9,720 nt of DNA from Bacteroidota bacterium (GTDB lineage Bacteria > Bacteroidota > Ignavibacteria > UBA10030 > SZUA-254): assembly GCA_004322375.1 (NCBI GenBank), contig SCUC01000569.1, positions 1 through 9,720 on the forward strand, read 5' to 3'. Shown here one piece after another: positions 1-5,592 of the stretch. Every line of letters starts with the position of its first letter. Position 1 is the first letter of the stretch. The position numbers were made by a program, and so were the translations under genes. A model generated the notes under the pieces. The model worked only from the letters and a program-made list of their open reading frames with translations. It ran no database searches and was not told the DNA's origin.

Positions 1-231
1 CGTTCCTGTAACAATCAGAATGGCTACTATTGAATAAAAAGAGTTGAGATTATGGCTTTCCTGCAAGAAAAAGTACCGTGCAGCGATTGCTACAATAACA
101 GGCAATGCGAGGAACGTAATGTTCATTGTTTTTCCAAAAAAGCTTACAAGAGCGACCACAATTGAAGAGGCTCCCGCGACAGAAAGCACCATTGCTTCTT
201 CTTCTAGAAAACCTTTGTTAAAAAAACTCAT
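1..231 (-). CDS. Membrane protein of unknown function, N-terminal part
   Basis: The minus strand reads open from ATG at 231 to the window edge, giving 77 codons that begin MSFFNKGFLEEEAM. The product is strongly hydrophobic, with likely membrane segments around residues 14-33 (MVLSVAGASSIVVALVSFFG) and 37-56, and a third beginning near residue 65. The minus reading is chosen over the shorter plus-strand reading of the same bases because only the minus frame gives a coherent membrane-protein pattern. No Shine-Dalgarno sequence precedes the ATG, which is common in this window. I do not recognise the family. An odd point: the same frame stays open upstream as far as a stop at 319-321 and reads like a signal peptide ending SVHA, but it has no start codon, so the start could be damaged or my reading wrong. 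Confidence 0.5.
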   Translation of the reverse strand, partial: MSFFNKGFLEEEAMVLSVAGASSIVVALVSFFGKTMNITFLALPVIVAIAARYFFLQESHNLNSFYSIVAILIVTGT

Positions 232-368
232 GCGGTAAGATACATAAGGAGGGGCGCTTTCTGCATGAACAGAACCGACAAAAATATGTAAAAGGGCGAC
301 AAATGTATGATATTGTCGCTAACGTGTAGGGATGTTGTTTGTAATCAATAAAATTTTCTTCAGAACAT

Positions 369-495
369 AAGGTCAAAAACTCCCGATGGGTCGTTGACCG
401 ACTCTTTTATCTAATACGATTGATATCCAATTACGCAAATAAGGCTTTCGGATATAGAAGTCGAATAACAACCTATCGGGAATTTTTATAGTTCA
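369..495. mobile_element. MITE-like fold-back element with 8-bp flanking repeats
   Basis: Two 30-bp arms, 375-404 and 458-487, are inverted copies of each other. 23 of 30 positions are identical, including AAAAA at the outer side, CCCGAT in the middle and CGACT at the inner side. An extra inner stem joins ATATCC (423-428) with GGATAT (450-455). The exact 8-mer CAGAACAT lies immediately outside at 361-368 and 496-503, and the similarity runs on a little (CAGAACATAAGG against CAGAACATGAAG). Imperfect terminal inverted repeats, short direct repeats outside and no coding capacity are what a small non-autonomous transposon leaves. T-runs follow the outer arm on both strands (TTTTT at 483-487 and on the complement of 375-379), so the structure could also act as a two-way terminator or RNA fold. 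No matching transposase is in the window. Confidence 0.45.
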
Positions 496-541
496 CAGAA
501 CATGAAGTACAGAAGGGAGGCAGTCTCAAAAATTGAATACT

Positions 542-623
542 GTAGAGTCCGATTCGCAATCGGACAATAAAACAGAATTAAATATTCAAAATTCGTTATG
601 TCTATTTGAGAAATAGACTCTAC
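542..623. repeat. Inverted pair of REP-like hairpins (BIME-like)
   Basis: Two hairpins of identical design face each other. The first (plus strand, 542-565) reads GTAG, then A, then GTCCGATT-CGC-AATCGGAC, with a perfect 8-bp stem and 3-nt loop. The second (600-623) read on the minus strand is GTAG, then A, then GTCTATTT-CTC-AAATAGAC, again 8 bp with a 3-nt loop. They share the foot and stem base GTAGAGTC but have different upper stems, so stem pairing is kept while sequence varies. A GTAG-type tetranucleotide at the foot of a hairpin is the known signature of REP sequences moved by RAYT (TnpA-REP, Y1 HUH) transposases, and inverted pairs are called BIMEs. The pair sits 57 nt past the stop of the AraC-type gene, a usual REP position. 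A looser direct repeat (14 of 17 identical: 521-537 and 638-654) lies on either side. Confidence 0.6.
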
Positions 624-680
624 CTTGTGCTTTGGAACAATCTCATGAATTGAACTATTTGATAGGGGTACGTTGTGTTA

Positions 681-2054
681 TCATCCCTCTCTCTGTTGAG
701 TATAATGAGATGGGGATATCCCGTAATACTGCTTAAAGAGGCGGGAAAAATGAGAAGAATCATTAAAGCCTACCGCGTAAGCAATTTCAGTGACGTTGCC
801 TTCTTTGTTTTTCAGCATTGCCGCGGCTTTTTCTAGTCGGATGATGTGGATAAAATTTGTCGGAGTGCTTTTCATCTCTTCTTTAACAATGCGTTGCAAT
901 TGACGGACACTCATGGCAAGATGCTCAGCAAGAATTTCGGACGATAGCGGCTTGTCAATGTTTTGCTCAATATATGTTCTGGCTTGAGTAGTAATCTTTT
1001 GCTGGTGGGAAACGGACGTCGTTTCGTATATTGCCGCCAACACAATTTTTCCTGTTGAACCTTTCTCAAAATCATGGCGGGCAGGCATTCTCTTGAATTT
1101 ATATAGCCGGTATGCCATCCACCCAATCACCGAAAATGAGCTGAACGTTGTGAGCAGGAATGCAAGCAGCCAAAATTTCGGGTATTGTTTTGAAAGAGCC
1201 GTCATGAGATTCGGCGCTCCAACAAGCTTCGCTGTCCGCCACCGGGAAGGATAACCAAAATCATGGTCGCCGCTCCAATTCACAAAATGATATTTCGTGA
1301 GAAACACCTTGTCGCGCACAGTATCCGTTCGTTCAAAATTTTTGCTTATCAGCGCGCTATCCTGATCATCTAAACAGAGGTCGAGCTTTACAAGCGCCCC
1401 CTCTATGGGTTCAACGCCTATTGCGGGCCAGGGAATTGCCATTTCCAGTATGAAGCCCGTATCTATATCGTTCGTGCTGTTCACCGTGCCGTACGCGCGC
1501 ACGATGTCCTTGTACACAATCGGCGTGATACCCGCGCTTTGCGGCACATCTTTAGGCTCAGGGCTTAGCTCCATCAAGGTTTTGTCTCCCCGGAAAAGCA
1601 CGGTGCGGTTCAGAATATCGGAGATGAAATGAAAGTCGTTCGCATCAATTTTTTCCTTGCTGTCGTTTTTCGCATCAATCCAGAATTCGATAGCATCATT
1701 GAGATGAATTCCGATGGTGTCTTCGTTCTCCAGCACGGTGCAAAGATGGTTATCGTTAACGTTCACCATCGCGTAGAGGTATTGTTCATCCCAGCCAAAT
1801 TTGTACACTACGGTATTTTGAAGCCATGCAAGATAATCATTGTCGTGAAAAAAATAATTCGGCAGTTCCTCCCAATCGTTTGCGCTCCCGTCTATTACAG
1901 GCGGTGAATCCATGTACGGAAGCAACAGTGTATCGGAAGGATTGGAGAAAATTGCCGGGGGAAATTTCGATTCAGGCTGCGGCTGAGAAAATACCCATTG
2001 GAATTTTCCTGCAACAATAATCATTGCATAATAGAGTATCCATCGTCTGCGCAT
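681..2054 (-). CDS. Membrane-spanning AraC-family regulator with CBM9-like sensor domain
   Basis: A one-component sensor: an extracytoplasmic ligand-binding domain, one membrane helix and a cytoplasmic DNA-binding domain in one 457-residue chain. From the chosen start the order is: a signal/anchor peptide (MRRRWILYYAMIIVAGKF, residues 1-18, ending near Q24); a CBM9-like beta-sandwich at about 43-278, recognised by PPVIDGSANDWEEL and the later FILEMAIPWPAIG; a membrane helix at about 294-318 (FWLLAFLLTTFSSFSVIGWMAY); and an AraC double helix-turn-helix at about 355-453, including NVTEIAYAVGFNDSSHFSRLFKQYYGISP. The frame also has an ATG at 2135 (484 residues). I prefer 2054 because it gives a clean signal peptide and a promoter-like sequence lies just before it. 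CBM9-like domains often bind sugars, but the ligand is unknown here. It probably activates sugar or glycan genes elsewhere, since no such gene is adjacent. Domain calls are confident; the start is moderate. Confidence 0.88.
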   Translation of the reverse strand: MRRRWILYYAMIIVAGKFQWVFSQPQPESKFPPAIFSNPSDTLLLPYMDSPPVIDGSANDWEELPNYFFHDNDYLAWLQNTVVYKFGWDEQYLYAMVNVNDNHLCTVLENEDTIGIHLNDAIEFWIDAKNDSKEKIDANDFHFISDILNRTVLFRGDKTLMELSPEPKDVPQSAGITPIVYKDIVRAYGTVNSTNDIDTGFILEMAIPWPAIGVEPIEGALVKLDLCLDDQDSALISKNFERTDTVRDKVFLTKYHFVNWSGDHDFGYPSRWRTAKLVGAPNLMTALSKQYPKFWLLAFLLTTFSSFSVIGWMAYRLYKFKRMPARHDFEKGSTGKIVLAAIYETTSVSHQQKITTQARTYIEQNIDKPLSSEILAEHLAMSVRQLQRIVKEEMKSTPTNFIHIIRLEKAAAMLKNKEGNVTEIAYAVGFNDSSHFSRLFKQYYGISPSHYTQQREG

Positions 2055-2060
2055 GGTGAG

Positions 2061-2089
2061 AATATAGAAAAGGAGGGCTGGATTTACAA
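2061..2089 (-). promoter_or_regulatory. Possible promoter of the AraC-type gene, leaderless layout
   Basis: On the minus strand TTGTAA (2089-2084) and TATATT (2066-2061) are 17 nt apart, matching sigma-70 -35/-10 spacing. Transcription starting about 7 nt past the -10 would begin at or next to the A of the ATG at 2054, implying a leaderless mRNA. This fits the absence of a Shine-Dalgarno sequence there. AT-rich DNA produces such matches by chance, so this is a suggestion only. Confidence 0.25.
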
Positions 2090-2135
2090 TTGTTTTCAGC
2101 ACGTTAACAGTTCTGTCCTTCCATTTGCAGTTCAT

Positions 2136-2275
2136 AGGGCATGAAAAGTGGTCGAATTAACAGATTTAATATCAGATTTTCCGAATAGATAGAATTATAG
2201 AAATTATTATTTATTTATGTCCGATGTCTGAATAGAGCATAATATTTATCTATTGTCTCTTTTCTTTACATTCAT
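2136..2275. other. AT-rich gap before the dinB-side insertion
   Basis: This stretch lies between the upstream frame limit of the AraC-type gene and the 365-bp element. It contains short A/T-rich repeats (CAGATTT at 2161 and 2173; GAATAGA at 2183 and 2230; AATAGATA at 2184 pairing with TATCTATT at 2247). These could hold operator half-sites for the divergent regulator, but none is strong enough to name. The right end carries the promoter-like match at 2253-2281. Confidence 0.3.
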
Positions 2276-2281
2276 TATACT
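2253..2281 (+). promoter_or_regulatory. Possible ancestral promoter toward the Y-family polymerase
   Basis: TTGTCT (2253-2258) and TATACT (2276-2281) are separated by 17 nt, an acceptable sigma-70 pattern. The TATACT is part of the 9-bp repeat TATACTATA, of which a second copy abuts the polymerase ATG at 2659. If the DNA between the copies is an insertion, this promoter formerly lay directly at the polymerase start, and the insertion has since put 374 bases between its -10 and its original position. No experimental support; weak motif. Confidence 0.22.
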
Positions 2282-2284
2282 ATA

Positions 2285-2649
2285 GGAAGGCTTTGCAAAA
2301 CCCCATAATGTCATTCCCTACCGGTCTTTGACTGAACGGAACGAAGTGTAGTGAATCCGCCTTGGCGGACAAACTTTTCGGGTTTTGGAGATGTTTCGCT
2401 GCGCTGCTAATAACATGTGTCTTTCTACTTGCAGAAGAAGGCTGAAAGTGGCGTTTTCTTTACTTTACCCATTCCTATCCCTTCCCTACGCAGTGGGGAA
2501 GGGCAAAACGGATTCCCGAAAACCCGATACAAGCTGGCGGGATGGGTTGAGATTACGTAATGCCTGCACAGAGTTGTCATCAACGTGAAGAACAATAGTT
2601 TGCCATTGCTTGACCTCAACATGACAATGGACTGGTTTTTCAAAACTTC
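2285..2649. mobile_element. 365-bp MITE-like insertion with 9-bp target duplication
   Basis: The exact 9-mer TATACTATA occurs at 2276-2284 and 2650-2658, directly bracketing 365 bases. The two ends of the bracketed DNA are imperfect inverted repeats: the left end reads GAAG-GC-TTTG-C-AAAACC from 2286 and the right end, on the complement from 2649, reads GAAG-T-TTTG-A-AAAACC. Both then reach TGTCAT after a few bases (2309-2314 and 2626-2621). No believable gene lies inside. Internal structure includes a perfect hairpin TCCGCC-TT-GGCGGA (2356-2369) and the nested inverted repeat at 2467-2547. The segment at 2309-2400 resembles intergenic repeats starting TGTCATTCC and containing GGAGATGTTTCGCTGCGC that I recall from Bacteroidota/Chlorobiota genomes. 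A 9-bp duplication is typical of several DDE insertion-sequence families, so a full-length partner may exist elsewhere. The frames on both strands here are taken as chance. Confidence 0.6.
2467..2547. repeat. Nested inverted repeat inside the insertion
   Basis: An inner perfect stem CCCTTCCC (2479-2486) pairs with GGGAAGGG (2496-2503) across a 9-nt loop. An outer stem ACCCAT (2467-2472) pairs with ATGGGT (2542-2547). The low-complexity look (CCCTTCCC/GGGAAGGG) is like hairpins common between genes in many Bacteroidota-like genomes. It is not followed by a long T-run, so it is not called a terminator. Confidence 0.45.
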
Positions 2650-2658
2650 TATACTATA

Positions 2659-3885
2659 ATGAATCCTCTTCGCTATCTCTTTATTGATTTTAACGCGTAC
2701 TTCGCATCGGTCGAGCAGCAGCTCGACCCGAAGCTGCGCGGCAAGCCGGTTGCCGTCGTTCCTACGGAAGCGGATACGACGAGCTGCATCGCGGCAAGCT
2801 ACGAGGCGAAAAAATTCGGTGTGAAAACGGGAACGCTTGTTCGCGACGCGAAAAGAATGTGCCCGGGATTAATTTGCGTGCATGCGCGCCATCTGCATTA
2901 TATAGAATATCACCACAAGCTCATCGAAGCGGTTGACTCCTGTCTCCCCGTTCTGAAAGTGATGTCTATTGATGAGATGGTGTGCGAGTTGACTGGAAGC
3001 CAGCAACAACGCGAGAAAGCGCTCGCGCTCGCGCATCAAATTAAATCTACCATAGCAAAAAATGTAGGCGAGTATTTGCGTTGCTCCATCGGTATAGCGC
3101 CTAATATTTTCCTCTCCAAAACCGGCTCCGATTTGCAAAAGCCTAACGGACTTGTCGTTATCGAGCCGAAAGATTTACCACAGTGCTTGTTCAAGCTGGA
3201 GCTGAGAGATATTTACGGAGTCGGACATAGGATGGAACAGCGCTTACGCGCAAGCGGCATTAATTCTGTTCAGGATTTGTGGAATGCGGATAAAACGCAG
3301 CTTCATAAAGTATGGGGCGGCATCGAAGGGGAGCGAATGTACGATAATTTGCGCGGAGAGTTTGTCTATTCTCCTCCGACTCATAAATCAACGGTAGGTC
3401 ACTCGCACGTGCTTGCCCCGGAATATCGCACCGAGGAGAAGGCATACGCTGTGCTGCATCGCTTGCTTCAAAAGGCTGCGTATCGTTTACGAAGCTACGA
3501 GCTTCTCGCAGGAGCGATGTACGTGAAAATTAAGTATTTTAACAATGCGCGATGGTCGGACGAAATGAATTTCACGGCAACGAACGATACCGTACACTTC
3601 ATCAATGCTCTGGCGACGATGTGGAAACGAAAGCAGCCTGTACACCAAACGCCGCTCAAGGTCGCGATTACGCTATTCAAGCTTTCGGAAGAAAAAACAA
3701 AACCGCTTCAACTCTTTCCATTCGGCAGGTCGTCGGAGGCGTTAAACAAAGCAGTAGATAAACTGAACAGCATGTACAAGAAAAACACTGTCTATTACGG
3801 CGGCGCGCATGAAGCGTTAGATTCCGCTCCCATGCGCATTGCATTCACGCATATTCCCGACCCGGAGATTGAAGGGGATGAGTGA
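2659..3885 (+). CDS. Y-family translesion DNA polymerase (DinB/UmuC type)
   Basis: A low-fidelity DNA polymerase that copies past damaged bases; 408 residues. The metal-binding acids are present: D10 in LFIDFNAYFASVEQQ, and D105 and E106 in VMSIDEM. The nucleotide-selecting steric gate is F15. The finger motif SCIAASYEAKKFGVKTG (42-58) and helix-hairpin-helix LELRDIYGVGHRM follow, then a little finger domain beginning near 245. KPLQLFPF, about 55 residues before the end, looks like a beta-clamp-binding motif and is followed by SEALNKAVDKLNSMYKKNTVYYGG, reminiscent of the UmuC tail. DFN replaces the usual DxD, but the changed residue is not a main catalytic ligand, and I believe DFN with SIDEM marks a subfamily. 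The start is the only ATG after the in-frame stop at 2611-2613. No Shine-Dalgarno is seen, because the upstream bases belong to the repeat of the insertion. Whether it belongs to the Pol IV or UmuC branch is not settled, so no symbol is given. Confidence 0.92.
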   Translation: MNPLRYLFIDFNAYFASVEQQLDPKLRGKPVAVVPTEADTTSCIAASYEAKKFGVKTGTLVRDAKRMCPGLICVHARHLHYIEYHHKLIEAVDSCLPVLKVMSIDEMVCELTGSQQQREKALALAHQIKSTIAKNVGEYLRCSIGIAPNIFLSKTGSDLQKPNGLVVIEPKDLPQCLFKLELRDIYGVGHRMEQRLRASGINSVQDLWNADKTQLHKVWGGIEGERMYDNLRGEFVYSPPTHKSTVGHSHVLAPEYRTEEKAYAVLHRLLQKAAYRLRSYELLAGAMYVKIKYFNNARWSDEMNFTATNDTVHFINALATMWKRKQPVHQTPLKVAITLFKLSEEKTKPLQLFPFGRSSEALNKAVDKLNSMYKKNTVYYGGAHEALDSAPMRIAFTHIPDPEIEGDE

Positions 3886-3888
3886 ACC

Positions 3889-4926
3889 TTACACCTCCAA
3901 CACCACCTTCCCAAAGTTCTTCCTCTCTTCCATCCGTTTCTGCGCCTCTTTTGCTTCTGAAAGAGGATAGACGGCGTCAATCACAGCGTGTAATTGCCTC
4001 GGAGATGTTGGAGAGAAAAATTTCAATACTTCCATCAACTCTGATTTTGTACCCATGAATGAACCGTACAGGGTAAGATGCCTTGAGTAGAGATACCGCA
4101 AATCCAGTTTGCCGAGATAATCGCCTGTCGCGCCGCAGGTAACAAGCCTGCCACCTTTGCGGATAATAAAGATGCTTTTTTCAAATACTTCGCCCCCGAT
4201 GTGGTCGAACACCACGTCAACGCCCTGCTTTTGGGTGATGCGTTTCACTTCATCGGCAAAATCTTTCTGCTGATAATTGATAAGCTCATCCGCTCCCAAC
4301 GCTTTTGCCTTTGCCAGCTTTTCATCCGAACCGGCAGTTGTTATTACCTGCCCCCCGAACAGCTTCACGAGCTGAATCGCTGCGCTGCCGACGCCGCTTC
4401 CCGCTCCATGCACAAGCACAGTCTCTCCCGGACGAATCTTTGCAAGAGTAACAAGCATGTGCCATGCCGTTAAGAACACGAGCGATGCCGCCGCCGCTTC
4501 TTGAAAGCCCATCCCCTGCGGAACAGGAACGATATTGTTCGGGGAAACATTTACGTATTCCGCGTACGTTCCGTCTTCTTTCGTTCCGAGAACATGATAG
4601 GTCGAGCAAAGATTATCTTTACCATCGAGGCACATCTTGCACGAGCCGCAGGAAATACCGGACGAGATGACAACGCGCTCGCCGACGACAACATTAGTAA
4701 CCGCGCTACCGACCTCAGCGATAATTCCCGCGCCATCGGAGCCGGGAATGTGAGGAAGTGAAATGTTACGCTCCCGCGAGCCGCTTCGGACCCAGAGATC
4801 GAGATGGTTAAGCGCGGCTGCCTTTAATTGTACGCGGACTTTATTGGGTTTGAGCTGGGGCAACGGGGCGTCTTCATAGCGAAGAACGTCAACGCCGCCA
4901 AATTCGTGAAATCGGATTGCTTTCAT
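3889..4926 (-). CDS. Zinc-binding MDR dehydrogenase (alcohol dehydrogenase/quinone reductase-like)
   Basis: A 345-residue medium-chain dehydrogenase/reductase, a cytosolic NAD(P)H-dependent oxidoreductase. The N-terminal GroES-like domain (about 1-125) opens MKAIRFHEFGGVDVLRYED. The Rossmann domain has HGAGSGVG at 173-180 for the cofactor. The structural zinc lobe is intact (C93, C96, C99, C107 in CGSCKMCLDGKDNLC). The catalytic-zinc ligands of classical alcohol dehydrogenases are absent: N40 stands where Cys is expected (ALNHLD), GSD (62-64) replaces GHE, and no Cys stands at the third position. It fits the NHLDLW branch of zinc-ADH-like proteins (Zn_ADH_like1 type, from memory), so hydride transfer to a quinone, enal or ketone is more likely than alcohol oxidation; the substrate is unknown. 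It follows the 91-residue gene by 9 nt, suggesting co-transcription, and converges on the polymerase gene with only 3 nt between stop codons. Confidence 0.9.
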   Translation of the reverse strand: MKAIRFHEFGGVDVLRYEDAPLPQLKPNKVRVQLKAAALNHLDLWVRSGSRERNISLPHIPGSDGAGIIAEVGSAVTNVVVGERVVISSGISCGSCKMCLDGKDNLCSTYHVLGTKEDGTYAEYVNVSPNNIVPVPQGMGFQEAAAASLVFLTAWHMLVTLAKIRPGETVLVHGAGSGVGSAAIQLVKLFGGQVITTAGSDEKLAKAKALGADELINYQQKDFADEVKRITQKQGVDVVFDHIGGEVFEKSIFIIRKGGRLVTCGATGDYLGKLDLRYLYSRHLTLYGSFMGTKSELMEVLKFFSPTSPRQLHAVIDAVYPLSEAKEAQKRMEERKNFGKVVLEV

Positions 4927-4935
4927 AGTAAGTAA

Positions 4936-5211
4936 CTATACTGTTCTAATTGCAGTAATAGTGATGAGAATGTCCAGTTGTTGAAACATATCTTTGAGCC
5001 TCTCTTTGTAGTTTTGAAAGAAAAGTTCCGTGCGCTTGTTGTCTTCCGCAACAATCTCAATTTTCACTATTTGGTCTTTATAGCGAACGCCCTTGTATAG
5101 CCAGACCCCGCGAAGTGGGGCTATTTCTGAGCCCATAGTAATGCCTCCAAAAATTGCTACCAACTCTTTTTCAATCTCCTCGAATTTTTCTATTTCAACA
5201 TCTTCCATCAT
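4936..5211 (-). CDS. Small conserved-looking protein of unknown function (91 aa)
   Basis: An acidic 91-residue protein beginning MMEDVEIEKFEEIEKEL, with a second ATG one codon in. The pattern suggests an alpha/beta fold: a charged helix at 5-18, a glycine-rich turn FGGITMGSEIAPLRG, two strands (GVWLYKGVRYKDQIVKIEIVAE) and a long helix (ELFFQNYKERLKDMF) followed by a last strand (DILITITAIRTV). No signal peptide, membrane segment or metal motif is visible. The FGG-W-YKG-YKDQ pattern reminds me of small hypothetical proteins in other bacteria, but I cannot name a family. It lies between the 66-residue gene (48 nt upstream) and the dehydrogenase (9 nt downstream), all on the minus strand, so an operon is likely. 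No clear Shine-Dalgarno precedes it. Confidence 0.75.
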   Translation of the reverse strand: MMEDVEIEKFEEIEKELVAIFGGITMGSEIAPLRGVWLYKGVRYKDQIVKIEIVAEDNKRTELFFQNYKERLKDMFQQLDILITITAIRTV

Positions 5212-5259
5212 TACATTTAAGAGGAAGAAATATCGTGTACTGATTCACAATAATTCCGC

Positions 5260-5460
5260 TTAATGAGCCGCTTCGGGCTTGGGAAACTCGATTTTTGTTA
5301 GATCAATTTTTGTAAAGGGTATTCCCTCACTCCGGAGAATAGTTAATTGTTGAGCAGAAACAGAATAAATATTGGAGGGAAAGCACTTTGTTGGACTATG
5401 GGTAAATAATAGCCACAATGCCCGTGCGTTATATTCGTCAGGAATTTGTATGTATTCCAT
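5260..5460 (-). CDS. Small protein of unknown function (66 aa)
   Basis: A 66-residue protein beginning MEYIQIPDEYNARALWLLFTHSPT, with a central SVSAQQLTILRSEGIPFTKI and an acidic/proline tail. The reading is supported by a Shine-Dalgarno-like AAGGAA (complement of 5467-5472) six nt before the ATG, one of the few in this window, and by its position at the head of a same-strand row with the 91-residue gene and the dehydrogenase. The segment QLTILRSEGIPF has the look of a helix followed by a turn, as in small partner or regulatory proteins. No catalytic motif is visible. I have an impression of similar short proteins (IPDEYNARALW) in other phyla, but no function is known to me. An antitoxin-like or adaptor role would be speculation. 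Confidence 0.7.
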   Translation of the reverse strand: MEYIQIPDEYNARALWLLFTHSPTKCFPSNIYSVSAQQLTILRSEGIPFTKIDLTKIEFPKPEAAH

Positions 5461-5533
5461 TGTTTGTTCCTTATAGAATCGTACAACTATAATGTACGCT
5501 ATATCTTTTCGATTGGCAAGTTTATATTGTATA

Positions 5534-5558
5534 AAACCTTATTCCGCGAAAGAGGTTT
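5534..5558 (-). terminator. Possible terminator after PEP carboxykinase
   Basis: On the minus strand AAACCT (5558-5553) pairs with AGGTTT (5539-5534), extended inward by a wobble pair, one mismatch and TTC/GAA around a CGC loop, and followed by TTTTATA. It lies 35 nt past the pckG stop and before the small-gene row, so it would separate the two transcripts. The T-tract is short, so efficiency is doubtful. Confidence 0.35.
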
Positions 5559-5592
5559 ACAATTGAATAAGCAGTTGTTTTCCACACATCTT

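Larger units (their letters stand above)
232..680. other. Gene-free stretch with two repeat structures
   Basis: These 449 bases separate two minus-strand genes and hold no convincing reading frame. They contain the fold-back element at 369-495 and the REP-like hairpin pair at 542-623, each listed separately. The part at 232-360 shows nothing definite beyond the open frame described for the membrane protein. Confidence 0.6.

Noticed and set aside
44..238. Open frame on the plus strand, 64 codons
   Set aside because: It is antisense to a minus-strand frame with a clear membrane-protein pattern; its own product shows no fold or motif.
232..318. Upstream extension of the minus-strand membrane gene that reads like a signal peptide (ALLHIFVGSVHAES)
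   Set aside because: There is no ATG, GTG or TTG between the in-frame stop at 319-321 and the ATG at 231, so it cannot be called coding; a damaged start remains possible.
2184..2254. AATAGATA/TATCTATT inverted repeat as an AraC operator
   Set aside because: The DNA is very AT-rich, the arms are 55 bp apart, and AraC-type sites are normally direct repeats; chance is the better explanation.
2385..2643. Frames of 67 (+) and 72 (-) codons before the polymerase
   Set aside because: They are inside the inverted-repeat-rich insertion and give low-complexity products without motifs.
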